Positions 22,444 to 34,274 of a stretch of 64,000 bases of DNA are shown piece after piece. The stretch spans positions 439,005 through 503,004 of the forward strand of contig NZ_FOVT01000002.1 of the NCBI RefSeq assembly GCF_900115245.1, in the 5' to 3' direction. The position numbers and the translations under genes were made by a program. Source of the stretch: Mesorhizobium sp. NFR06 (lineage in GTDB: Bacteria; Pseudomonadota; Alphaproteobacteria; Rhizobiales; Rhizobiaceae). A model generated the notes under the pieces. It did no database searches. It saw only the letters and a program-made list of their open reading frames with translations, and had not been told where the DNA came from. The stretch's first letter is position 1. The number at the start of each line of letters is the position of its first letter.

Positions 22444-23217
22444 TCAGCCGCGCAGCTCCGCCATCGCCGCGGCGTGCAATTCCGGTGTCGCCGCCGCCAA
22501 TATGTCGCCGCCCTTCTCCGCCGGTCCGCCTTCGAAAGTGGTGATGACGCCGCCGGCCTTCTCGATGATCGGAATCAGCGCGACGATATCGTAAGGCTTC
22601 AGGCCTGGGTCGGCGACGATGTCGACGCTGCCCGCAGCCAGCATGGCGAAGGCGTAGCAGTCGGTGCCGTAGCGGGCGAGCTGGACCTTCGTCTCGAACT
22701 GGTCGTAGCGCTCGCGCGCATCGCCCTTGAACAATGCCGGCGTCGTGGTGAACAGCGTCGCTTGCGCAAGCTCGGTCGTCTTGCGGGTCGCGAGCCTGCG
22801 CGGACCGCCCGGTCCCTCGAAATGCGAACCCGAGGCGTTCGCGTAAAACAGCTCGCCGGTGAAGGGTTGCGACATCATGCCGGCCACCGCGTCGCCGTCG
22901 ACGGTCAGGCCGACCAGTGTCCCCCAGACCGGGATGCCCGAGATGAAGGCGCGCGTGCCGTCGATCGGATCGATCACCCAGACATGCCGGCTCGACAAGT
23001 TCTCGCTGCCATGTTCCTCGCCAAGGATGCCGTGATCGGGGTATTCGGCCGATATCAGTGCCCGGATCGCGCGCTCCGCCTCGCGATCCGCCTCCGTCAC
23101 CGGGTCGAAACTCTCGGCCAGCTTGTTGGCGACTGCCCCCTGGCTGCGGAAGCGCGGCAAGGTCTCCGCGGCGGCGGCATCAGCGATACGCCGCATGAAA
23201 TCGATGCTGATATCCAA
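22444..23217 (-). CDS. hisN: Histidinol-phosphatase, inositol-monophosphatase type
   Basis: A 257-residue Mg2+-dependent phosphatase. The metal-binding Glu67-Glu68 lies in GILGEEHG, the DPIDGT signature is at residues 83-88, and the third-metal Asp is in LKPYDIVALIPIIEKAGG. The closest match by pattern is the HisN class that hydrolyses L-histidinol phosphate in actinobacteria and many alphaproteobacteria; a general inositol-1-phosphatase role is the alternative. It is single-copy, with a promoter facing leftward upstream of 23217 and the small RNA gene divergent from it. Confidence 0.85.
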   Translation of the reverse strand: MDISIDFMRRIADAAAAETLPRFRSQGAVANKLAESFDPVTEADREAERAIRALISAEYPDHGILGEEHGSENLSSRHVWVIDPIDGTRAFISGIPVWGTLVGLTVDGDAVAGMMSQPFTGELFYANASGSHFEGPGGPRRLATRKTTELAQATLFTTTPALFKGDARERYDQFETKVQLARYGTDCYAFAMLAAGSVDIVADPGLKPYDIVALIPIIEKAGGVITTFEGGPAEKGGDILAAATPELHAAAMAELRG

Positions 23218-23375
23218 GTTACTCTCCCCACTGCGGCCCTTGCCGGCCGTTCTTTCTCGCAGAACAGGCGCGCTGAAGACCCCTCAGACGCCCGCCTTCT
23301 GTTGCCCGAATGCCACATTTGAGCCGCCGAAGCAGAATTTCCACATCATATTGAATTAAAAAAGCCTGATGTCGA

Positions 23376-23403
23376 TTGACATTTGTGCGCCGCACAATAA
23401 TTT
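23376..23403 (+). promoter_or_regulatory. Sigma-70 promoter with palindromic operator for the small RNA
   Basis: TTGACA (-35, 23376-23381) and TAATTT (-10, 23398-23403) are 16 bases apart. The spacer is almost entirely the palindrome TTGTGCG-C-CGCACAA (23383-23397). A protein bound there would cover the promoter, so repression is expected. TTGTGC/GCACAA dyads resemble my recollection of AniA/PhaR-type sites. Confidence 0.75.
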
Positions 23404-23409
23404 TGTCAT

Positions 23410-23494
23410 CGGACAGGTTTTCCTGTCCATGCCCTCCTTGGGCGTTTCCTCCCTAGACTTCGACCGTGTCGTGCAAACGATGCGGTCTTTTTTT
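23410..23494 (+). ncRNA. mmgR: Small regulatory RNA with anti-Shine-Dalgarno loops, MmgR (alpha-r8)-like
   Basis: About 85 bases run from the predicted start to a strong terminator. Four stem-loops follow in order: GGACAGG-UUUU-CCUGUCC (23411-23428); GCCC-UCCUU-GGGC (23431-23443); GUUU-CCUCCCU-AGAC (23444-23458); and GACCG-UG-UCGU-GCAA-ACGA-UG-CGGUC with seven U (23462-23494). The second and third expose CU-rich loops able to pair with ribosome sites, as in rhizobial trans-acting sRNAs. MmgR of Sinorhizobium, linked to polyhydroxybutyrate control and reported to be repressed by AniA, has this size and style. Family naming is from memory. Confidence 0.75.
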
Positions 23495-23503
23495 AAGCGG
23501 CGG

Positions 23504-24445
23504 TCATTCCGCCGCGAGCGGCAAATCGACGAAATGATGGTCGGGTATCGACATCAGATCGGCCGAAAAGCGGGTCAGGTCGTCGGCTAAAGCGTCGAAG
23601 CCGGCCGATTTCTGGAGCGTCCGTTCATCCATGTAAAGCCCGCGATTGACCTCGACCTGCAACGCGTGGAGCTGCCGCGCCGGCCGGCCATAATGCTCGG
23701 TGATGAAGCCGCCGGCATAAGGCTTGTTGTGCGCGACCGTATAACCCATGCCGACAAGCAGCCCGATCGCCATTTCCGTGAGCGCCGGCGAGGCCGAAAT
23801 ACCGAACCGGTCGCCGATGATGAAATCCGGCCGCACGCCATTGTCGCCGACCCGGATGCTGGCCGGCATCGAGTGGCAATCGATCAGCACCGCGTAGCCG
23901 AACCGGGCATGCGTCCTGGTCAGCAGCCGCTTCAGCGTCTCATGATAAGGCTTGTAAACCGCTTCGATGCGCGCCACGGCCTCGGCCAGCGGCAGGCGGC
24001 CGGCATAGATATCGAGCCCCTCGCCGACCAGCTTCGGCACCGTGCCCAGCCCGCCAGCGACACGCGCCGAGCGGATGTTGCAGAAGGACGGCACCGGCTC
24101 CGCGAACATGCGCGGATCGAGTTCCCAGGGTTCGCGATTGACGTCGAGATAGGCGCGCGGAAAATTGGCCGCCAGCAGCGGCGCGCCGAGTGGCACGGCG
24201 CCGCCGAAGAGCTCCTCGACATAGCAGTCCTCCGACCGGCGGATGGCGTTGCGGTCAAGCCGCGCCATGGCCAGGAAGCGCTCCGGATAATGGCGGCCGC
24301 TATGCGGTGAATTGAAGAGAAAAGGAACGCGCTGTTCGGCGCCCGATCGGATTTCGAAGGGTGGAACGACCGAAAAATCCTCGGTAGCCGTTTTCAATTT
24401 GTATGAACCGGGAAACAGCACTGCATCATGACGTAAAACTGCCAC
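23504..24445 (-). CDS. N-formylglutamate amidohydrolase family protein (first copy)
   Basis: A 313-residue FGase-family hydrolase. Metal and active-site segments are FLFNSPHSGRHYPE, LDVNREPWELDPRMF, LIDCHSMP and the C-terminal ALQVEVNRGLYMDE. The family hydrolyses N-formyl-L-glutamate in histidine degradation (HutG), but no hut gene is adjacent, so another N-acyl or amide substrate is possible. The annotated start is GTG 24445; a TTG start near residue 17 is also feasible and neither has a strong ribosome site. It is divergent from cpdR and its stop lies about 10 bases past the small RNA terminator on the other strand. Confidence 0.85.
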   Translation of the reverse strand: MAVLRHDAVLFPGSYKLKTATEDFSVVPPFEIRSGAEQRVPFLFNSPHSGRHYPERFLAMARLDRNAIRRSEDCYVEELFGGAVPLGAPLLAANFPRAYLDVNREPWELDPRMFAEPVPSFCNIRSARVAGGLGTVPKLVGEGLDIYAGRLPLAEAVARIEAVYKPYHETLKRLLTRTHARFGYAVLIDCHSMPASIRVGDNGVRPDFIIGDRFGISASPALTEMAIGLLVGMGYTVAHNKPYAGGFITEHYGRPARQLHALQVEVNRGLYMDERTLQKSAGFDALADDLTRFSADLMSIPDHHFVDLPLAAE

Positions 24446-24552
24446 CTTGCGTCCGGCATGTCCAGCATTTCAGGTGGCGAAACCGCGCTTCGAGCCGGAT
24501 GCGGGATGCCCTTCATTCACTTGATGTTTACCGGCACCACCTCATATACAGG

Positions 24553-24560
24553 ATGGTTAA
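24553..24560 (-). promoter_or_regulatory. Possible CtrA half-site upstream of cpdR
   Basis: The minus strand reads TTAACCAT 47 bases before the cpdR start. In Caulobacter and relatives cpdR is part of the CtrA circuit, so a CtrA site here is plausible, but a lone 8-mer can occur by chance. Confidence 0.35.
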
Positions 24561-24606
24561 CGGCCTTGCCCGGCGGCAGGCTCGGGGCGGGTGATTCGGA
24601 CGGGAC

Positions 24607-24972
24607 ATGATGGCACGCATTCTACTGGCGGAAGACGATGACGATATGCGCCGCTTCCTCGTCAAGGCGCTGGAGCGCGCCGGCTACCAGGTAAGCGATT
24701 TCGACAACGGCGCCAGCGCCTATGAGCGGCTGCGCGAAGAACCTTTTTCGCTGCTCCTGACCGACATCGTCATGCCCGAGATGGATGGCATCGAGCTTGC
24801 CCGCCGCGCCACCGAGATCGATCCGGATCTCAAGGTGATGTTCATCACCGGCTTCGCCGCCGTCGCGCTCAATCCGGATTCCAAGGCGCCCAAGGACGCC
24901 AAGGTGCTGTCGAAGCCGTTCCATCTGCGCGACCTCGTCAACGAGGTCGAGAAGATGCTGCAGGCGGCGTGA
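24607..24972 (+). CDS. cpdR: Single-domain response regulator CpdR
   Basis: A 121-residue receiver domain with no output domain. The acidic pocket is in LLAEDDDD (residues 6-13), the phosphoacceptor is Asp53 in LLLTDIVMPEMDG, the switch Thr is in FITGF and the conserved Lys103 is in LSKPF. The sequence, especially FITGFAAVALNPDSKAPKDAKVLSKPFHLRDLVNEVEKML, matches the CpdR family, whose unphosphorylated form localises ClpXP and primes degradation of CtrA and other cell-cycle proteins; phosphate comes through CckA-ChpT. Tandem ATG codons (24607, 24610) both fit. FGase upstream and tRNA-Val downstream match rhizobial synteny as I recall it. Confidence 0.95.
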   Translation: MMARILLAEDDDDMRRFLVKALERAGYQVSDFDNGASAYERLREEPFSLLLTDIVMPEMDGIELARRATEIDPDLKVMFITGFAAVALNPDSKAPKDAKVLSKPFHLRDLVNEVEKMLQAA

Positions 24973-25086
24973 GCGTCTCTGGCGTGCATCGGCAAGCTCT
25001 TCGCCGATGCGACAAACGGAAGCCGTCTTTCCACATTCCTGCTATTGACGCGCCGGATCAAAAATGGTGTATGCGCGGCTTCGGAT

Positions 25087-25161
25087 GGGCGTGTAGCTCA
25101 GCGGGAGAGCACTGCATTGACATTGCAGGGGTCACAAGTTCAATCCTTGTCACGCCCACCA
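25087..25161 (+). tRNA. tRNA-Val (anticodon GAC)
   Basis: A complete cloverleaf. Acceptor arms GGGCGTG (25087-25093) and CACGCCC (25151-25157), an anticodon stem CTGCA/TGCAG around loop TTGACAT with GAC at 25119-25121, the T-loop TTCAATC and an encoded CCA (25159-25161) are all present. It reads GUC and, by wobble, GUU valine codons. Confidence 0.97.
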
Positions 25162-25491
25162 TCCTTTCCATAAATTCGATCCCGGTTGTCACGAACCCCG
25201 TGCCGAGGCTGCGGCCGCGCTGTTACAGGAAATTGATGTCGCGACTGTCGTTTCGAGCCGGCATCGGGTCCAACGGCTTCCGGCGGCGCCGCCATAGCAC
25301 CTACCCGAGTTCCCCTTCGGTCATGACTAGAACGCGGTTCGATGCCTGCAGCGCGGGCAACCGGAAGCAACCAAGCTGATCTTCCATCCGGACCACGCGA
25401 TCCGACCGTTGTGGATAGCGCGGCGGCCCCGATTTCTCACATTGCTGCTAACTTAGACCCTTGCCAGCGGAGCGCCGCACGGGGGACTGGT
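25162..25491. other. Gene-free stretch downstream of tRNA-Val
   Basis: These 330 bases contain no ORF with a ribosome site, no strong hairpin and no recognised repeat. I see no attachment-site duplication of the tRNA 3' end in the window, so there is no sign of an integrated element here. Confidence 0.5.
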
Positions 25492-26646
25492 TCAGATGCC
25501 GGCCATCGCCAGCAGGGTTTTCATCCTGGCGGCGGCAAGATCAGGGTCGGCCAACAGCCCCGCCTGATCGGCGAGGCGGAAGATGTCGGCGTAGTGGCAT
25601 ATGCCGCGCGCCGACTGCATGCCGCCCACCATCGTGAAGTGATCCTGATGCCCGTTCAGCCAGGCCATGAAGACGATGCCGGCCTTGTAATACTCGGTGG
25701 GCGCCTCGAAGATCTTTCGCGATAGCGGCACGGTCGGCGCCATCAGCACGTCGTAGCCTGCACGATCGCCTTCGGCCAGCCTCGCCAGCGCGGCGTTGGC
25801 CACCGGCGCGATGGCGTCGAAGATGCCGAGCAGCGCGTGCGAGTGTCTCCTGCCGTCGCCGGCGATCAGCTCCGGATAGTTGAAGTCGTCGCCGGTGAAC
25901 ATCACGACGCCGTCGGGCAGCCGGTCGCGCAACAGCACTTCCTTCTCGGCGTCGAGCAGCGATATCTTGATGCCCTCGGCCTTGCTGGCGTGGCGTTCGA
26001 TGATGGCGACGACGGTGTCGAGCGCCGCATCGAAATGGTCGCTTCCCCAATAGCCCTTGAGCGCCGGATCGAACATGTCGCCCAGCCAGTGCAGGATGAC
26101 CTTGCCTGACGCCTGGCTCAGCATGCGGTCATAGACGCGGGCATAGTCGTCCGGCCCCTTTGCAACCGTCGCCAGCGCGCGGCTCGCCATCATGATCGCC
26201 TTGCCGCCCTCGCCTTCGATGAAGGCGAATTGTTCTTCATAGGCGCCAATGACGTCGTCGAGGGTTTTGGCCGCCGCCGGCGCCAGATGGTCGGTCCCCG
26301 CGCCCGAAGCGAGGTCGGCGCCCGGCACTGTTCGGGCTTCCGCGATCGAGCGCCGGATCAGCTCCTTCGCGCTTGTCCAGTCGAAGCCCATGCCGCGTTG
26401 AGACGTGTCCATGGCCTCGGCGATGCGGAAGCCGAGGCGCCACAGATGATGGCGGAACGCCATGGTCCTGTCCCAGTCGACCGCCGGCCGCGACCACGGA
26501 TTGGTCATCGCGAAGGGATCGGCAACGACATGGGCGGCGGCATAGGCGATGCGCGAAAAATGCGCTTGCTTGCTCGGCTCGACCGGTCTGCCGACGAGCC
26601 GGTATCTGACCCGGTCGCCATTTTCCGCAGGCAGGATGATATCCAT
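25492..26646 (-). CDS. DUF993 family protein (dihydrodipicolinate-synthase-like TIM barrel)
   Basis: A 384-residue protein matching the DUF993 family as I know it, whose members are thought to adopt an aldolase-like TIM barrel. Recognisable stretches are GMGFDWTSAKELIRRS, KVILHWLGDMFDPALKGYWG, DGVVMFTGDDFNYPELI and KAGIVFMAWLNGHQDHFTMV. A lysine in a strand context (for example EGIKISLL) could form a Schiff base, but this is inference. It is divergent from the LacI regulator and carries a palindromic operator in its promoter, tying it to the downstream catabolic genes. A likely role is carbon-carbon bond cleavage of a keto acid or sugar acid; no activity is proven. Confidence 0.8.
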   Translation of the reverse strand: MDIILPAENGDRVRYRLVGRPVEPSKQAHFSRIAYAAAHVVADPFAMTNPWSRPAVDWDRTMAFRHHLWRLGFRIAEAMDTSQRGMGFDWTSAKELIRRSIAEARTVPGADLASGAGTDHLAPAAAKTLDDVIGAYEEQFAFIEGEGGKAIMMASRALATVAKGPDDYARVYDRMLSQASGKVILHWLGDMFDPALKGYWGSDHFDAALDTVVAIIERHASKAEGIKISLLDAEKEVLLRDRLPDGVVMFTGDDFNYPELIAGDGRRHSHALLGIFDAIAPVANAALARLAEGDRAGYDVLMAPTVPLSRKIFEAPTEYYKAGIVFMAWLNGHQDHFTMVGGMQSARGICHYADIFRLADQAGLLADPDLAAARMKTLLAMAGI

Positions 26647-26674
26647 GAAATTCTCCCGTTGCGGCCCCTATAGC

Positions 26675-26686
26675 TGGAACGTTCCA
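26675..26686. promoter_or_regulatory. LacI-type operator 1 (DUF993 side)
   Basis: TGGAACGTTCCA is a perfect 12-bp palindrome 29 bases upstream of the DUF993 start, followed by ATAAA. The central GAACGTTC recurs in operator 2. A site with central CG fits LacI-family recognition. Confidence 0.7.
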
Positions 26687-26838
26687 ATAAATCAAGAACC
26701 TTTACGATTCAAGGAGCCCGCGCTGAGGAGGAAACCGGCCTGACATCGGAACCCTTGCATGGACTGATGTTTTGAACCGCTTCAATCAATTTTTCCAATC
26801 TTGAGAGAATCCCGATTGACTCCGATTTCGAACGATGA

Positions 26839-26852
26839 TTAGAACGTTCCAA
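26839..26852. promoter_or_regulatory. LacI-type operator 2 (regulator side)
   Basis: TTAGAACGTTCCAA is a 14-bp palindrome with one mismatch, 36 bases before the lacI-family start. It shares GAACGTTCCAATAAA with operator 1 in the same orientation. The two centres are about 165 bases apart, which would allow looping and autoregulation. Confidence 0.7.
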
Positions 26853-26888
26853 TAAAATTTGTTCAAAATCAGGGAGGATTGGGCGAGG

Positions 26889-30535
<3,647 letters not shown>

Positions 30536-30543
<8 letters not shown>

Positions 30544-31312
30544 GCGCCTCGTCACTTTCGAGCAGGACGGCGCCATCGGCATCGTCACGCTGCGGCGGCC
30601 GGAAAAATTCAACGCGCTGGATATTCCGATGCTGCGCGCGCTCGAAGCGGCGCTTGACCAGGCCGAACTGGCCCAAGGCGTCCGCGTCGTGCTTATCCGC
30701 GGCGAAGGCAAGGGCTTTTGCGCCGGCGGCGACGTCGAGGCCTGGGCCGCGATGAGCGCCGCCGATTTCCAGGTGCAATGGGTTCGCTATGGCCACCGCG
30801 TCTTCGACCGGCTGGCGCGCCTGCGGCAGCCGACCATCGCCGTGCTGTCCGGCCATGCGCTGGGCGGCGGAATGGAACTGGCCGCGGCCTGCGATTTCCG
30901 TGTCGCCGAAACCCAGATAAAACTCGGCTTTCCCGAAACCTCGATCGGTGTGGTGCCGGGCTGGTCCGGGACCCAGCGCGCCGTACGCCGCTTCGGCGCG
31001 CAGACGGTGCGGCGCATGGCGCTTGGCGGCGAGATTCTTTTGGCAGCCGATGCGCTCGCGCTCGGCGTCGTCGACCGCGTGGTTGAAACCGGCAAGGCTT
31101 TCGATGAGGCCCGGGCCTGGGCCGAAAAAATCGCCGAGCGCGGTCCGCTGGCGACGGAGGCCGCCAAGCTGATGATCGGCATCGCCGAGGGCGAGGAAGA
31201 CGCCGCCGCCACGGAAGCGCTGGCCAGCGGCTTCATTGCGCAGACGGCCGACCTGAAGACCGGCGTCGGCGCCTTCAAGACCAAGCAGAAGCCGGCCTTT
31301 TCGAGATCCTAG
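30536..31312 (+). CDS. Enoyl-CoA hydratase/isomerase (crotonase family)
   Basis: A 258-residue crotonase-fold protein. Oxyanion-hole segments are KGFCAGGDVEAW and GHALGGGMELA; both glutamates that act in hydratases are present, one in GGGMELAAACDF and one in FPETSIGVVPGWSGTQRAVR, so true hydratase or related chemistry is likely. ATG 30536 overlaps the CoA-transferase stop by eight bases. Together with that gene it implies a CoA-thioester intermediate that is hydrated, dehydrated or cleaved before the aldehyde dehydrogenase step. Confidence 0.9.
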
Positions 31313-31318
31313 GAAAGC

Positions 31319-32833
31319 ATGATGAACGCACCTCTCGACATTGCCATGCCGGCCGAGGCGTCCGAGGCGCCGAAAGCCTACAAGCTGCTGATCGACGGCA
31401 GGCATATCGATGCCCGTGACGGCCGCACCATCGACCGTGCCAGCCCCGGCCATGGCTTCGTCGTGTCCCGCTACGCCCAGGCTGGCGCGGCGGAAGTCGA
31501 GGCCGCTGTCCAGGCCGCGCACAAGGCTTTCGAGACCGGCCCCTGGCCGCGCATGAAGGCCTCCGAGCGCGCCGCGGTGCTGCTTAAGGCGGCCGACCTG
31601 ATCGAAACTCGCCTTGAACGGATCGCCCGGCTCGATGCGCTGGAATCCGGCAAGCCGATCGCCCAGGCGCGTGGCGAGATCGGCGGCGCCATCGACATCT
31701 GGCGCTACGCCGCCTCGCTCACCCGCACACTGCACGGCGAGAGTTATGCCAATCTCGGCGACGACATGCTGGGCGTGGTGCTGCGCGAGCCGATCGGCGT
31801 CGTGTCGATCATCACGCCGTGGAATTTCCCCTTCCTGATCGTCAGCCAGAAACTGCCCTTCGCGCTCGCCGCCGGTTGCACGGCGGTGGTGAAGCCGAGC
31901 GAGATGACGTCGGCCTCGACCTTCCTGCTCGGCGACATCCTGCTCGAGGCCGGATTGCCGGCCGGCGTCGTCAACATTCTTGCCGGCTTCGGCGCCGATG
32001 TCGGGGCGCCGATGGTCTGCCATCCGCTGGTCGAGATGGTCTCCTTCACCGGCTCGACCCGCGTCGGCAAGATGACCATGGCCGCCGCCTCGGATTCGCT
32101 GAAGAAGGTGTCGATGGAGCTCGGCGGCAAGAACGGCCAGATCGTCTTCCCCGACGCCGACCTCGAGGCGGCGGCCGATGCCGCGGTGTTCGGCGGCTTT
32201 TTCAACGCCGGCGAGTGCTGCAATGCAGGCAGCCGCCTGATCGTGCACGCGGCGATCGCCGACGAGTTCCTCAGCGCGGTCAAGGCGCTGGCCGCAAAGG
32301 TCCGCGTTGGCGATCCGCTCGATGACCGCACCAAGGTCGGCGCCATGATCTCGTCCGAGCACATGGAAAAGGTAGCCGGCTATGTTGCGGCGGCGAAAAC
32401 CGACGGCGGCGATGTTTTCAGCGGCGGCGCCCAGCTCGCCTCCAATGCCGGCCAATATCTCGATCCGACCATCATCCGCAACGTTACGGAAAATATGGTG
32501 ATCGCGCGCGAGGAAGTGTTCGGGCCGGTGCTGTCCGTGCTCACTTTTGAAACGATTGAAAGGGCATTGCGCATTGCCAACAACACGCCCTATGGTCTGT
32601 CGGCAGGGGTATGGAGCGCCGACATCGATACCTGCATGTCGGTGGCGCGTGGTGTGCGTTCGGGGACGGTTTGGGTGAATACGTTCATGGAAGGTTTCCC
32701 CGAGCTGCCTTTCGGGGGCTACAAGCAGTCCGGTCTCGGACGCGAACTCGGCAAACGCGCGGTCGAGGATTATACCGAGGAAAAGACTATCCAGTTTCAT
32801 CGCGGCCAGCGCACCGGGTGGTGGGTCGGCTGA
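31319..32833 (+). CDS. Aldehyde dehydrogenase (NAD(P)-dependent)
   Basis: A 504-residue ALDH-superfamily enzyme. The NAD-binding and oxyanion segment TPWNFPFLIVSQKLPFALAA, the general-base motif MELGGKNGQIV and the nucleophile region FFNAGECCNAGSRL (cysteines 300 and 301, the second aligning with the usual catalytic Cys) are intact. AGGAAAG precedes tandem ATG codons. Six bases separate it from the hydratase stop, so it belongs to the same operon. It would oxidise an aldehyde released by the cluster's lyase chemistry. A short GC-rich hairpin (32846-32863) follows before the ABC genes. Confidence 0.93.
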   Translation: MMNAPLDIAMPAEASEAPKAYKLLIDGRHIDARDGRTIDRASPGHGFVVSRYAQAGAAEVEAAVQAAHKAFETGPWPRMKASERAAVLLKAADLIETRLERIARLDALESGKPIAQARGEIGGAIDIWRYAASLTRTLHGESYANLGDDMLGVVLREPIGVVSIITPWNFPFLIVSQKLPFALAAGCTAVVKPSEMTSASTFLLGDILLEAGLPAGVVNILAGFGADVGAPMVCHPLVEMVSFTGSTRVGKMTMAAASDSLKKVSMELGGKNGQIVFPDADLEAAADAAVFGGFFNAGECCNAGSRLIVHAAIADEFLSAVKALAAKVRVGDPLDDRTKVGAMISSEHMEKVAGYVAAAKTDGGDVFSGGAQLASNAGQYLDPTIIRNVTENMVIAREEVFGPVLSVLTFETIERALRIANNTPYGLSAGVWSADIDTCMSVARGVRSGTVWVNTFMEGFPELPFGGYKQSGLGRELGKRAVEDYTEEKTIQFHRGQRTGWWVG

Positions 32834-32892
32834 GTTGGGAGGACCCCGGCGGACACCCGCCGGTTATGTGAATGCAACAAGGGAGGTAGTAC

Positions 32893-34146
32893 ATGTTGCG
32901 CAAACTGCTTATCGGAACGGCTCTCGCGACGAGCTTTGCGTTCTCGGCGCATGCCGCGGACGTCAAGGAAGTGCAGATGCTGCATTGGTGGACGTCGGGT
33001 GGCGAAGCGGCCGCTCTGAACGTGCTGAAGCAGGATTTGGCCAAGGAAGGCTATGCCTGGAAGGACGTGCCGGTGGCAGGCGGCGGCGGCGATGCCGCCA
33101 TGACCGCGCTGAAGGCGATGGTCGCGGCCGGCAACTACCCGACCGCCTCGCAGATGCTCGGCTACACCGTGCTCGACTATGCCGCCGCCGGCGTCATGGG
33201 AGACCTCACCGAGACCGCCAAGAAGGAAGGCTGGGATAAGTCGGTTCCGGCGGCGCTGCAGAAGTTCTCCGTCTATGACGGCAAGTGGGTGGCCGCTCCG
33301 GTCAACGTCCACTCCGTCAACTGGCTGTGGATCAACAAGGCGGTGATGGACAAGATCGGCGGCACCGAGCCGAAGACCTTTGACGACTTCATCGCGCTGC
33401 TCGACAAGGCCAAGGCGGCCGGCGTCACCCCGCTCGCGCTGGGCGGCCAGAACTGGCAGGAAGCCACCATGTTCGACTCCGTCGTCCTGTCGACCGGCGG
33501 GCCGGAGTTCTACAAGAAGGCGATGAACGACCTCGATGAGGACTCGCTCAAGTCCGACACGATGAAGAAGTCCTTCGACAACCTCGCCAAGCTCGTCACC
33601 TATGTCGACGCGAACTTCTCGGGCCGCGACTGGAACCTCGCCACCGCCATGGTCATCAAGGGCGACGCGTTGGTTCAGGTCATGGGCGACTGGGCCAAGG
33701 GCGAGTTCCATGCCGCCAAAAAGACCCCGGGCACCGACTTCCTCTGCTACCGCTTCCCGGGCACTGACGGCTCCGTCATCTACAACTCCGACATGTTCGG
33801 CATGTTCAACGTTCCGGAAGACCGCAAGGCCGCCCAGGTCGCGTTGGCCACCGCCACCTTGTCGAAGAGCTTCCAGTCGGCCTTCAACGTGGTGAAGGGT
33901 TCGGTCCCGGCCCGCACCGACGTGCCTGACACCGACTTCGACGCTTGTGGCAAAAAGGGCATCGCCGACCTGAAGAAGGCCAATGAAGGCGGCACGCTGT
34001 TCGGCTCGCTGGCTCAGGGCTATGGCGCCCCACCGGCCGTCGCCAACGCCTACAAGGACGTCGTCTCGAAGTTCGTCCATGGTCAGATCAAGACCTCCGA
34101 CGAGGCCGTGACCGAACTGGTCAAGGCGATCGACGACGCCAAGTAA
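32893..34146 (+). CDS. Carbohydrate ABC transporter substrate-binding protein
   Basis: A 417-residue periplasmic binding protein of the extracellular solute-binding family 1, resembling glucose/mannose GtsA-type proteins. The signal peptide is residues 1-21 (cleavage after AHA), and the mature protein begins [18 protein letters not shown]. Aromatic residues in LHWWTSG and [10 protein letters not shown] suit stacking on a sugar ring. GGGAGG precedes the start. It is 60 bases after the aldehyde dehydrogenase and is followed by a strong hairpin, the usual arrangement that lets the binding protein be made in excess over the permeases. Confidence 0.92.
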   Translation: MLRKLLIGTALATSFAFSAHAADVKEVQMLHWWTSGGEAAALNVLKQDLAKEGYAWKDVPVAGGGGDAAMTALKAMVAAGNYPTASQMLGYTVLDYAAAGVMGDLTETAKKEGWDKSVPAALQKFSVYDGKWVAAPVNVHSVNWLWINKAVMDKIGGTEPKTFDDFIALLDKAKAAGVTPLALGGQNWQEATMFDSVVLSTGGPEFYKKAMNDLDEDSLKSDTMKKSFDNLAKLVTYVDANFSGRDWNLATAMVIKGDALVQVMGDWAKGEFHAAKKTPGTDFLCYRFPGTDGSVIYNSDMFGMFNVPEDRKAAQVALATATLSKSFQSAFNVVKGSVPARTDVPDTDFDACGKKGIADLKKANEGGTLFGSLAQGYGAPPAVANAYKDVVSKFVHGQIKTSDEAVTELVKAIDDAK

Positions 34147-34167
34147 GGCATTGCATTGAACTCAGGT

Positions 34168-34189
34168 CTCCCCCGCTTCGGCGGGGGAG
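34168..34189 (+). terminator. Intra-operon hairpin after the binding-protein gene
   Basis: CTCCCCCGC-TTCG-GCGGGGGAG, a 9-bp perfect stem with a TTCG tetraloop, lies 22 bases after the stop codon and lacks a full T-run (TCTCCTTTC follows). It probably protects the upstream mRNA from 3' exonucleases and lowers read-through into the permease genes. Confidence 0.8.
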
Positions 34190-34274
34190 GTCTCCTTTCG
34201 ACAAAAGGCGCGGGACAAACCCTGGTGCGTTTTCGCGCCGGGCGGTTTCCGACCAACCGGTACTGGATGAGCCG

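Noticed and set aside
25087..25491. tRNA-Val as an integration site for a genomic island
   Set aside because: No integrase, no direct repeat of the tRNA 3' end and no change in base composition is seen downstream.
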